A DNA stretch of 64,000 nt from Candidatus Methylomirabilota bacterium (GTDB taxonomy: Bacteria > Methylomirabilota > Methylomirabilia > Methylomirabilales > Methylomirabilaceae): positions 124,001-188,000 of the forward strand of contig PQAM01000018.1 in NCBI GenBank assembly GCA_003104975.1, written 5' to 3'. Of this stretch, positions 55,793-63,264 are shown piece after piece. Position 1 is the first letter of the stretch, and every line of letters begins with the position of its first letter. The notes below the pieces were generated by a model, which searched no databases, was not told where the DNA came from, and worked only from the letters and a program-made list of their open reading frames with translations. The position numbers were made by a program, and so were the translations under genes.

Positions 55793-56095
55793 CTAGCGCC
55801 CTGCCCGGATGAACGCCTCGACGAGCCGACGAAGCGGCCTCGTCTCCGGCGTCTCTTCATCGACGAAGGTTACCGTATGCTGTCGCTCGCCTTCGGTAAT
55901 GGTGATCTCGTATTGGAACAGATCGGCGCCGACAACGCCCCCGGAGACAAAGGCCGGCAGGTCGAAGAAACGAATATTGTTCACTAACTGCTCAACCTGT
56001 TGTGCCACCGCCGCGTCCAGCCGCGTGGTACTGAAGGCGGCAATCTCCTGGCTCAGGCCGGCGTACCCGCCGATGCGCTTCACGACAATCTCCAC
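55793..56095 (-). CDS. Emfourin-like protease inhibitor
   Basis: A 100-residue protein beginning VEIVVKRIGGYAGLSQEIAA with FFDLPAF, ADLFQYEITITEGERQHTVTF and a C-terminal RPLRRLVEAFIRAGR. This is the pattern of emfourins, small proteins that inhibit M4-type metallopeptidases encoded next to them. The gene follows the metallopeptidase with only a hairpin between them. GTG start at 56095 after AAAGGG, parallel to the start of the duplicate at 59825. Confidence 0.82.
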   Translation of the reverse strand: MEIVVKRIGGYAGLSQEIAAFSTTRLDAAVAQQVEQLVNNIRFFDLPAFVSGGVVGADLFQYEITITEGERQHTVTFVDEETPETRPLRRLVEAFIRAGR

Positions 56096-56115
56096 CGCCG
56101 TCCCTTTCAAAGAGG

Positions 56116-56153
56116 GGACGGCCCGGGGGGGAGGAGGTGTCCCCGGGCCGTCC
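56116..56153 (-). terminator. GC-rich hairpin between peptidase and inhibitor genes
   Basis: GGACGGCCCGGGG (56116-56128) pairs perfectly with CCCCGGGCCGTCC (56141-56153). A near copy exists at 59847-59885. No T run; it may tune inhibitor against peptidase expression. Confidence 0.6.
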
Positions 56154-56166
56154 AGCGGGAATCGTA

Positions 56167-57582
56167 TCAGACTTTGGCTGTAGCACGGGCGCGCGCCGGG
56201 CTACCGGCGAGGGCGCGCTTCAGCTCTTCAACCTCCACCTGCAGCGCCTCCTCGCCTCCGCAAAATTCGGCGAGATTCATCGTGCCACAGCAGGTGCTCC
56301 GATTCTGCATCGCGCCCGGCGCATCCTGCATGGCGGGCTCCAACTCGCGCGTCGCGTCGTGGTCCGCCTGTAACGGTGTCGGCGAGACCACCACCTCCCG
56401 AACCGTAAAGCGGTTTCGGATGAAGTTACGATACTGCACCGGCTTGCCGTCTGCCAGGGCGATGCTGAGCATCTGGTTCGCGACATTCGCAAAGGTGGCG
56501 GCGGTGGCGGGCGCCGCAATGAGCGCGCGAAGCACCAGGCTGCAGACGTACTGGCCGACCTCGTACAGGACCGCGGCATCGTCCTTGACCGCGCTCTTTC
56601 GCTCGAAGGCGAAGATGTCGGCGAAAATGTCGTAGATGGCGCCGGTAAAGACCTGCGAGATCGCATGTACCTCGGTCCCCACCTGACTCAGCTTCAGGTC
56701 GTTGTCGGCGTTGCGCAGGCCGTTGGGTCGGCCCAGCGCCAAGCCGAACTGCTCCGCCAGATCGGCCAGGAAGGTCTTATCGTGCAGGTTGGCCTTGGTC
56801 TGGGCGATGATCGCCTCTACCTGATCGATCTGGGAGAGGGCGAGGAAGATAGCGGTCAGATCCCCGAACGACTCATGCAGACCTCCCGTCTGTGGGGGAT
56901 TCCCAATCCCGAGCCACCCGGGCTTGAGTCCATCCAGAATGGCATGGCCGGTTTCGTGGGCCACAATGTCCAGCGAGCGGCAGGTAAAGACCCGTGATGG
57001 CGGAGGAGTACCGTTGGGGATGAAGTCGCCGAACTTGAGCGCCTTCGCATTTCGGCTGTAAAAGGCGTTCATGGTGTCAGGGAGACCATGCGGAAAGACG
57101 TTGAGCGGATCGGTATTGGTAGCGCTATTCCACTGCCACGGCAGTGGGGAAGGCGCCCCGCCGACAGCCCGGCACCGCTGGTACATGGTGAGCGTCTGAC
57201 GGACGACGGCGAAAGTATGGACCGCATCGAAAGCGTCTGTGCCGGGCGTGTGGACGAAGTCCCCGAACGCGTTCGGCGTGACCGACGCAATGCCCGGGGT
57301 CCCATGGCTGATGCGGGCGTCTTTCGGCCCCGTGAGCACCTGCCCGGGGAGATAGGCCCTGCGGATGCCGATTTCGGCAACCGACGGATCCTGCTTCCAC
57401 ATCAGGACCCGCGAACCTATCACCACCGGGATCGGGATCGGGATCGGAGCCGGTTTCACCGGCATGCCGGGCTCCACGGTGACCTTCAGACTCTTCCGGT
57501 GGGTTCGATACTCGATGGTGGGGGTCGGCAGCGTGATGGGTACGGTAGGATATCCGTTTCCGGTCAGCTCTTTCTCCTTCAT
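56167..57582 (-). CDS. HETGH zinc metallopeptidase (M4-like)
   Basis: A 471-residue protein. The zinc motif HETGH is at 209-213 in DIVAHETGHAILDG; the third ligand is probably Glu237 in GGLHESFGDLTAIFLAL, where thermolysin-type enzymes have NExxSD. There is no signal peptide: the N-terminus is a basic and proline-rich stretch (PAPIPIPIPVVIGSR). That suggests cytoplasmic location, as for protealysin-like enzymes, or an unusual export route. A cysteine-bearing C-terminal tail (STCCGTMNLAEFCGGEEAL) is distinctive. The adjacent emfourin-like gene is its likely inhibitor. Start at 57582 after GGGGAG. Confidence 0.8.
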   Translation of the reverse strand: MKEKELTGNGYPTVPITLPTPTIEYRTHRKSLKVTVEPGMPVKPAPIPIPIPVVIGSRVLMWKQDPSVAEIGIRRAYLPGQVLTGPKDARISHGTPGIASVTPNAFGDFVHTPGTDAFDAVHTFAVVRQTLTMYQRCRAVGGAPSPLPWQWNSATNTDPLNVFPHGLPDTMNAFYSRNAKALKFGDFIPNGTPPPSRVFTCRSLDIVAHETGHAILDGLKPGWLGIGNPPQTGGLHESFGDLTAIFLALSQIDQVEAIIAQTKANLHDKTFLADLAEQFGLALGRPNGLRNADNDLKLSQVGTEVHAISQVFTGAIYDIFADIFAFERKSAVKDDAAVLYEVGQYVCSLVLRALIAAPATAATFANVANQMLSIALADGKPVQYRNFIRNRFTVREVVVSPTPLQADHDATRELEPAMQDAPGAMQNRSTCCGTMNLAEFCGGEEALQVEVEELKRALAGSPARARATAKV

Positions 57583-57652
57583 CATCGTCTCCCCTTTCAA
57601 GGCCTTCCGTTCAATTTCGCCGGAAGGCCCGGCTTGTACTTTTCACCGCCCT

Positions 57653-58693
57653 TTACCTTGCTCCAGCATGTGCGATCAACTCATCTTCTTTCTCCTCCTT
57701 CCCATCGGCCAGGCCGCGTGTCGCCTCAGTGTGTGTAACCGATATCTCTTCCGGGGCCAGTTCCCGCTCGGTGAGGCGCCAAGTCCCCCGCCGGGAACCA
57801 AACCGAGCGATGTCCTGCCGGACCTGCTCCGGGTTGCCCCAATCGTTCCAATAGATCCCCTTGACCGGCAAAACGCCAAGGCGCTGCGAGCAACGCGCCA
57901 AGATCGCTTGGGAGAAGTTGACGGAGGGTAGGGTGCTGTAGACCTCCTCCAGGACCTCGGCATGCCGGGATCGATCACAACTGGAACAGAGTCGATACAG
58001 AGCAACAAAGAGCCTGGGCGTTAGCGTGACAAAAAGCGACAGAAGGGCTCCCGCCTGGCCGACAAGGACCATCGTATTCCATAAGCACCCGTTCAGGTAG
58101 AGACTATTAGCCGTCTGGAGGTCCGGCTTCTCCCAGAACCGCTTGACCAGATGCAGTTCCCTTTCCCCGCGTTGCCCAATCACCTCACCGGCCTCGATCC
58201 AACCGTATTGAGTTTCAGACCGATCAGGCTCAACCCCAAGGAGGATGGGGCGGACCGGATATGCAGCCGCGAAGGAGGCGGCGGCCTCGACGGACGCCAT
58301 GAAACGATCTTCCTCGGAGATGAAGTGATCGGAGGGCAAAAGGGCGACCACCGCCTCCGGGTCCCGCTGATAGATGTGGAGAAGCGGCAAAAGGATGCCG
58401 GGGCCGGTATCCCGGTTCATAGGCTGAACGATGACCGTTTCAGGGTGACGATCATGAAGCTCCTGTCGAGCATAGTCGAGGTGGTGGCGGGTGACCACGG
58501 TCAGAAGGCGGTCATGCGGGATGAGCCGTTCCGCTCGGGCGATCGTGTGCCGCAGCATGGAGCGCGTGCCGAGCAACGCACAGTACTGTTTCGGACGCTC
58601 AAGGCCCAGATGCGACCTGATGAACGGTCGAAGTCTTTGCCCGTCACCCCCGGCGAGAATGATGCCCCATAGACGATCTGTCGCTCCAGACAT
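57653..58693 (-). CDS. Mannose-1-phosphate guanylyltransferase-like nucleotidyltransferase, copy 1
   Basis: A 346-residue sugar-nucleotide transferase. WGIILAGGDGQRLRPFI is the nucleotide loop, ERPKQYCALLG the family FRPKQF-type motif, ALLPSDHFI the metal-aspartate motif, and RFWEKPDL and LYLNGCLWNTMVLVG complete the active site. It would make GDP-mannose, though other NDP-hexoses are possible. Roughly the first 190 residues are almost identical to the paralogue at 59986, while the C-terminal third differs strongly. No isomerase domain is attached. It heads the peptidase/inhibitor unit, 71 bases upstream. Confidence 0.88.
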   Translation of the reverse strand: MSGATDRLWGIILAGGDGQRLRPFIRSHLGLERPKQYCALLGTRSMLRHTIARAERLIPHDRLLTVVTRHHLDYARQELHDRHPETVIVQPMNRDTGPGILLPLLHIYQRDPEAVVALLPSDHFISEEDRFMASVEAAASFAAAYPVRPILLGVEPDRSETQYGWIEAGEVIGQRGERELHLVKRFWEKPDLQTANSLYLNGCLWNTMVLVGQAGALLSLFVTLTPRLFVALYRLCSSCDRSRHAEVLEEVYSTLPSVNFSQAILARCSQRLGVLPVKGIYWNDWGNPEQVRQDIARFGSRRGTWRLTERELAPEEISVTHTEATRGLADGKEEKEDELIAHAGAR

Positions 58694-59090
58694 GGCCACT
58701 TCTCCTTTGGTTGGTAGACGCTACATTTTGTTTTAGCACCGAGGGTTGGAGATCGGCATGACCAAAAAAGGTGCTGCGTTTGGGGGTACGACGACATGTG
58801 GGAAGTGGGTCAACTACCCCCAAAGTAATTGCTCTTAATGTAGGCCACCGCGTCTCACGATAGCTATCGGGTAAATCCCTGAATGGCAGGCAGGAAATCC
58901 CTGATCTGTAGGGGCGCGATTCACCGCGCCCTGCTTCACCGCGTCACGTGCATGCGCATGGATGGTCACGATCACCGAATCAGTCAAAGCGAGTGTAGCG
59001 CGGACTGAAGGCTAACGCCTCATCAATCGACCCACGAGGGGTAGAAGGCGTGAAAAGGGGGTTGGCAGACCAGCGGAGCGGGCGATCCGG
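58694..59090. other. Gap between copy-1 nucleotidyltransferase and fused regulator
   Basis: Contains GATAGCTATCGGGTAAATCC and CTGAATGGCAGGCAGGAAAT (58858-58897), similar to 61150-61200 upstream of copy 2, and a REP-like GTAGGGGCGCGATTC element at 58908-58932. No gene seen. Confidence 0.55.
58908..58932. repeat. REP-like palindrome GTAGGGGCGCGATTC/GCGCCC, copy 1
   Basis: GTAGGGGCGCGATTCACCGC followed by GCCCT. GGGCGCG pairs with CGCGCCC. Same family as the five copies around the transposase at 61.3 kb. Confidence 0.8.
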
Positions 59091-59825
59091 CTATTCCACA
59101 ACCCGGTTGAGGACAAGTTGGAGCCGCCGGCTGATCTTCAACTTGTTAAAAATATTGCTCAGATGTGTCTTGACGGTCTTGTCGGCGATCCCAAGCTGAA
59201 CGGCAATCTCTTTGTTCGTCATCCCCTGTAGGACCCACTGAACGACATCCCGCTCACGAGCCGTTAGGCTCTCTTGCGCCTCCTGAAGGGAGGCCCCCAT
59301 CCCGTGCACTTTCAAGCGCAAGCTTTCCAGTACCTGCGTAAGAATTTTGCGCTCTGCCCAGATCTCCCCGTTACTATGGGTAGTCCGGATGGCCCTGACA
59401 AGATCCTGATGGACGAGGGTTTTCGACAAATATCCTTTGGCGCCCAGTTGCAGGGTTTGGATTATGGACTCATCGTCCGGCGAGTCGCAGAGGATCAACA
59501 CGCGTGTCCGAGGAGCTCTCTTACGGATCAGTGAAAGTGCTTCGACGCCGCCAAGTCCCGGCATTCCGATGTCCAGCAACAGGATATTCGGCTGCAGGGT
59601 TTCCGCTATGCTGATGGTCTGGAAACCATCTGCCGCTTCCCCAACCACCTGGACGGCGTCGTCCTGAGCTAAGAGCATCGCAAGGCCTTGTCGAAAGAGC
59701 GCATGATCATCAGCAATCAGTACGGTGATTTGCGGTATCAACCCCGCCTGTCCGGGGCGCTTGAGGGTGGGGATCTGCTGGCTCAGCCCGGCGTACCCGC
59801 CGGTCCGCGTCGCGACAATCTCCAT
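59091..59825 (-). CDS. NarL-type response regulator with an emfourin-derived N-terminus
   Basis: A 244-residue protein. Residues 1-20 (MEIVATRTGGYAGLSQQIPT) match the start of the emfourin-like protein (VEIVVKRIGGYAGLSQEIAA); a short linker leads into a receiver from about residue 33 (ITVLIADDHALFRQGLAMLL, phospho-Asp85 in ILLLDIGMPG) and a LuxR helix-turn-helix (LTARERDVVQWVLQGMTNKE, then LGIADKTVKTHLSN). The ATG at 59825 and its AAAGGA site correspond to those of the emfourin gene, so the duplication appears to have donated the translation start. No histidine kinase is adjacent. Confidence 0.88.
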   Translation of the reverse strand: MEIVATRTGGYAGLSQQIPTLKRPGQAGLIPQITVLIADDHALFRQGLAMLLAQDDAVQVVGEAADGFQTISIAETLQPNILLLDIGMPGLGGVEALSLIRKRAPRTRVLILCDSPDDESIIQTLQLGAKGYLSKTLVHQDLVRAIRTTHSNGEIWAERKILTQVLESLRLKVHGMGASLQEAQESLTARERDVVQWVLQGMTNKEIAVQLGIADKTVKTHLSNIFNKLKISRRLQLVLNRVVE

Positions 59826-59846
59826 CGTCATTCCTTTCGAAGAGGC

Positions 59847-59885
59847 GACGGCCCCGGGGCGAGCGAGGAGGTCCCCCGGGCCGTC
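59847..59885 (-). other. Duplicated GC hairpin upstream of the fused regulator
   Basis: GACGGCCCCGGGG (59847-59859) pairs with CCCCCGGGCCGTC (59873-59885) with one mismatch; counterpart of 56116-56153. Confidence 0.55.
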
Positions 59886-59985
59886 CGTTGGGTCCGTGCA
59901 GCGGACCCGACTTCGACTGTGATATGGATGCCCGTCTCGCCGGCCGGTGCCTGAAAATGCCACGACGGTATCCCCGGATCCTTTG

Positions 59986-60972
59986 CTAACAGGCCTGAGA
60001 GACCACCTGTGCCTGAGTGCCCTGCATGAGAGGCCAGCCGCAAGCCCCGCTGCGTGCAGGTACCATCCCGCTAAGGCGATCCAGGTCGGACTTGACCTGC
60101 CGAGGACTTCCCCAATCGCTCCAATAGATCCCTTTGGCCCGGATGACCCCAAGGCAGGAAGGGCTGCGGGCCAGTATCGTCCGCGAGAAATTCACCGAAG
60201 GGAGACCCGCGTAGAGTGCCTCCACGGCTCTTCCCTCTTGCGCTTGAGAGGATCCCAGCACCGGGCGGAGTCGCTCGAATGGGGTATACAGCTCCGGCGT
60301 GAGTTCCTTGAAAAGCTGCAACAGCATGGACGCCCTTCCCACCAAGACCAGGGTATTCCACAGGCAGCCATTCAGATAAAGGGATTGAGCGGTGGCGAGA
60401 TCGGGCTTCTCCAAAAATCGCTTGACCACATACAGCGCATTCCCCCCGCGCTCCCCGATCACGTCACCGGCCTCGATCCAGCCGTATTGAGTTTCGGGCC
60501 GATCAGGCTCCACCCCAAGGAGGATGGGGCGGATCGGATACGCGGCTGCGAAGGAGGCGGCGGCCTCGACGGACGCCATGAAACGGTCTTCCTCAGAGAT
60601 GAAGTGGTCGGAAGGCAAAAGGGCGACCACCGCCTCCGGGTCCCGCTGATAGACATGAAGAAGCGGAAGCAGGATACCGGGGCCTGTGTCCCGGTTCGAG
60701 GGCTGGACGATGACCGCTTCAGGGTGACGATCATGCAGATCCTCTCGAGCATAGTCGAGGTGGTGGCGCGTCACCACGGTCAGAAGGCGGTGATGGGGGA
60801 TGAGCCGTTCCGCTCGGGCGATCGTGTGTCGCAGCATGGAGCGCGTGCCGAGCAACGCACAGTATTGTTTCGGACGCTCAAGGCCCAGATGCGACCTGAT
60901 GAACGGTCGAAGTCTTTGCCCATCACCTCCGGCAAGGATGATACCCCACAGGCGATCCTTCGCTCCGGCCAT
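59986..60972 (-). CDS. Mannose-1-phosphate guanylyltransferase-like nucleotidyltransferase, copy 2
   Basis: A 328-residue paralogue of the protein at 57653, with the same motifs (WGIILAGGDGQRLRPFI, ALLPSDHFISEEDRF, FLEKPDL). Identity is near complete over roughly the first 190 residues, then falls after LYLNGCLWNT. The C-terminus (WPLMQGTQAQVVSQAC) is shorter and different. Start ATG at 60972 after AGGAGAAGA. The mosaic pattern suggests duplication followed by gene conversion in the 5' half. Confidence 0.88.
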   Translation of the reverse strand: MAGAKDRLWGIILAGGDGQRLRPFIRSHLGLERPKQYCALLGTRSMLRHTIARAERLIPHHRLLTVVTRHHLDYAREDLHDRHPEAVIVQPSNRDTGPGILLPLLHVYQRDPEAVVALLPSDHFISEEDRFMASVEAAASFAAAYPIRPILLGVEPDRPETQYGWIEAGDVIGERGGNALYVVKRFLEKPDLATAQSLYLNGCLWNTLVLVGRASMLLQLFKELTPELYTPFERLRPVLGSSQAQEGRAVEALYAGLPSVNFSRTILARSPSCLGVIRAKGIYWSDWGSPRQVKSDLDRLSGMVPARSGACGWPLMQGTQAQVVSQAC

Positions 60973-61278
60973 AGTCTCTTCTCCTTGTGTTGTAGTGGAC
61001 GCGTTTCTGTGTCGATTGCGCTGTTCTATGGGTTGGTCCCGGAATGGGTCAGGACTGAGAAGGCGTTCACAGTCAAACGACCACCGACCAGCGTCGTGCT
61101 CTGTCGGTCAGCCTCTGCACCGATATTACAGTGCACATTACACGAGAGGGGACGACGACAGCTATCGGGTAAACCCCTGAATAACCGGCAGGAAATTCCT
61201 GATAGGGGCTAAACGGCGAAGCGATGGAGGCGTCGAAGGATCACGGCTGGAACAAGCGAGGAAGAAAATCGCATGAAC
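60973..61278. other. Gap upstream of copy-2 nucleotidyltransferase
   Basis: Shares a CAGCTATCGGGTAAACCCCT and CGGCAGGAAATTCCTG block (61150-61200) with the region near 58860. It should contain the copy-2 promoter. No gene seen. Confidence 0.5.
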
Positions 61279-61305
61279 GTAGGGGACGGGATTTATTGCG
61301 CCCTG
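61279..61305. repeat. REP-like palindrome, copy 2, at the transposase stop
   Basis: GTAGGGGACGGGATTTATTG followed by CGCCCTG. The transposase stop codon (61293-61295) lies within it. Confidence 0.75.
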
Positions 61306-61868
61306 ACAGCATCAGGGTTTTCGGGATCCTCCGCCCAACGCGCCGGGTTATTTTGGATGTATTCCCGGATGCGATTTAACGAAGTCTCGTCGCGGATGAT
61401 GTGTTCATAATAATTACGTTGCCAACCAAACCCCGGATCTACAGCTGCCCGAATGAATCGAGTCGATGTTGCCTTATATGCACGCACAACATGTCCCAAC
61501 GTAGGGGCGCGATTCATCGCGCCCTGATTTATCGCGCTGGCCGCATGCGCATGATCGGGCGTGGGATCAGGCGCAATGCATTGCGAGGGCGCAATAAATT
61601 GCGCCCCTACCACGATGATGATCCCGTGAATATGGTTGGGCATGACGATAAACTCGTCCACACATACGCACGAGAATCGGGTAGGCAATTCATTCCACGC
61701 CGTCCACGCCATCTGGCCGGCACTGTTCAACCGCATTTCTGCATTCGCTATCTCGCCAAACAACGATGCGTGTTCGTGGACACACATCGTGACGAAATAC
61801 GCGCCCGGGGCACTGTAGTCGTAGCCTCTTACGCGGACGGAGCGCCTGGGACGTTGCGGGTATGTCAT
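61293..61868 (-). CDS. REP-associated tyrosine transposase (Y1 HUH family)
   Basis: A 191-residue single-strand transposase. The N-terminus RRSVRVRGYDYSAPGAYFVT is typical, the metal-binding HUH is His79 and His81 in MPNHIHGIIIV, and the catalytic tyrosine is Tyr153 or Tyr154 in WQRNYYEHIIRDE. Residues 87-95 (VGAQFIAPS) and 115-123 (QGAMNRAPT) are encoded by REP-like palindromes, and the stop lies in a third. The ATG at 61868 follows GGGGGC. Enzymes of this type process and mobilise REP elements, and the copies around it are the likely substrates. Confidence 0.9.
   Translation of the reverse strand: MTYPQRPRRSVRVRGYDYSAPGAYFVTMCVHEHASLFGEIANAEMRLNSAGQMAWTAWNELPTRFSCVCVDEFIVMPNHIHGIIIVVGAQFIAPSQCIAPDPTPDHAHAASAINQGAMNRAPTLGHVVRAYKATSTRFIRAAVDPGFGWQRNYYEHIIRDETSLNRIREYIQNNPARWAEDPENPDAVRAQ
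61501..61526. repeat. REP-like palindrome, copy 3, inside the transposase gene
   Basis: GTAGGGGCGCGATTCATCGC followed by GCCCTG; encodes residues 115-123 on the minus strand. Confidence 0.85.
61586..61610. repeat. REP-like palindrome, copy 4, inverted, inside the transposase gene
   Basis: AGGGCGCAATAAATTGCGCC followed by CCTAC; inverted relative to copy 3, so copies 3 and 4 form a pair 59 bases apart. Encodes residues 87-95. Confidence 0.85.
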
Positions 61869-61949
61869 GTTAGCCCCCAACGCAGGGTAAAGAGCGGCTC
61901 TTGTTCCTCACCAATCAGCATGCACAATGGTCATTTGATCCCGTCTGCG

Positions 61950-61974
61950 AGGGCGCAATGAATTGCGCCCCTAC
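61950..61974. repeat. REP-like palindrome, copy 5
   Basis: AGGGCGCAATGAATTGCGCC followed by CCTAC, upstream of the transposase gene, inverted relative to copy 6. Confidence 0.85.
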
Positions 61975-62023
61975 GATAGGGTTTGTGGCGACGAACGGAT
62001 CACCTGTTTAGGCCGTTACCGCC

Positions 62024-62049
62024 GTAGGGGCGCGATTCATCGCGCCCTA
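62024..62049. repeat. REP-like palindrome, copy 6
   Basis: GTAGGGGCGCGATTCATCGC followed by GCCCTA. With copy 5 it forms another head-to-head pair about 50 bases apart. Confidence 0.85.
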
Positions 62050-62073
62050 TTTATCGCGCCGCTGCACCAATGG

Positions 62074-63264
62074 TCACACCACTCCGTCACGGCGCAAGTC
62101 GGCGATGGCGTCGGTGTCCAGGCCGAGGAGTGTCGTGAGGATTGTGTCGGTGTGCTCGCCCAGGAGCGGGGGCGGCAGACGCATCTGCGTCGGTGTCGCG
62201 GAGAGGTTCAGCGGCGTCCCGGCCAGCGGGACGGTTCCGAGCGCCGGATGGGGCATCTGGACCAGCATTCCCCGCGCGAGGGCCTGCGGGTCGACGAAGA
62301 CCTTGTCGATGGTGTTGACCGGTCCGGCCGGGACATCGGCTTTCGCGCACAGGTGCAGCCACTCGGCAACCGTCCTGCCGCGGAGCAGAGCCTGCAGCAT
62401 CGGGACAATGGTCTCGCGATTCTCCACGCGCGCCGGATTGGTTGCAAAGCGCGGATCCTCGGCCCAGGCGGTCACGCCCGCTGCAACACAGAACTGCCGC
62501 CACTGGTCGTCGTTGCCGACAGCCAGGATCAGATAATCATCGGCCGCCTGGAACGCCTCGTAGGGGACGATACTCTTGTGTGTGTTGCCCCAACGCTCGG
62601 GGATCTGACCGGAACAGAGGTAGTTGCTGGCGATATTTGCCAGGCAGGCGACCTGCGAATCGTAGAGCGCAATGTCGAGATGTTGTCCTGCACCTGTTCG
62701 CTCGCGGGCCAACAGCGCCGCCAGGATCGCGTTGCAGGCGAACAGGCCGGCGGTCACGTCCGAAATGGCGACCCCGACCTTGAGGGGTGCGCCGTCCCGT
62801 TCGCCGGTAATCGACATCAGCCCGCTACGAGCCTGGATCAGAAAATCGTAGCTGCCCAGGTCGCAGTCAGGTCCGGTGTGGCCGAAGCCGCTAATGGAGC
62901 AGTAGACGAGGCGAGGATTCACGGCCTTCAGGTCGGCGTAGCCGAGACCGAGCTTGTCCAGGACGCCGACGCGGAAGTTCTCGATGACCACATCGCTGCG
63001 TTCGGCAAGGTCCCGGACAATGGCACGGCCGCGATCATGCTTGAAGTTCAGTGTGAGGCTCTGCTTGTTGCGGTTGCAACAGAGATAGTAGGCCGACTCA
63101 CCGTCGAAAAACGGCGGCCCCCAGTGGCGCGACTCATCACCGACGCCCGGTCGCTCGATCTTGATGACCTCTGCCCCCAGATCGCCGAGCATCATCCCGC
63201 AGTAGGGGCCGGCCAGATGCCGCGACAGGTCGAGGACGCGAATGCCGTCCAGGGCGCCGGCCAC
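62074..63264 (-). CDS. CaiB/BaiF-family (class III) CoA-transferase
   Basis: A 396-residue CoA-transferase. LDGIRVLDLSRHLAGPYCGM, LGDLGAEVIKIERPG, NRNKQSLTLNFK and the catalytic-aspartate region GSYDFLIQARSG are family signatures; LALYDSQ-type and GEHTDTIL motifs follow. The substrate acid is unknown. The GTG start at 63264 overlaps the stop of the upstream acyl-CoA dehydrogenase (TAGTG), so both act together, probably in a small acid or acyl-CoA catabolic route. Confidence 0.92.
   Translation of the reverse strand: MAGALDGIRVLDLSRHLAGPYCGMMLGDLGAEVIKIERPGVGDESRHWGPPFFDGESAYYLCCNRNKQSLTLNFKHDRGRAIVRDLAERSDVVIENFRVGVLDKLGLGYADLKAVNPRLVYCSISGFGHTGPDCDLGSYDFLIQARSGLMSITGERDGAPLKVGVAISDVTAGLFACNAILAALLARERTGAGQHLDIALYDSQVACLANIASNYLCSGQIPERWGNTHKSIVPYEAFQAADDYLILAVGNDDQWRQFCVAAGVTAWAEDPRFATNPARVENRETIVPMLQALLRGRTVAEWLHLCAKADVPAGPVNTIDKVFVDPQALARGMLVQMPHPALGTVPLAGTPLNLSATPTQMRLPPPLLGEHTDTILTTLLGLDTDAIADLRRDGVV

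Noticed and set aside
59828-60043. Possible remnant of another kinase C-terminus (GETGIHITVEVG) upstream of the fused regulator
   Set aside because: Only a few residues resemble the kinase end, and no GRGT motif is present; too weak to call.
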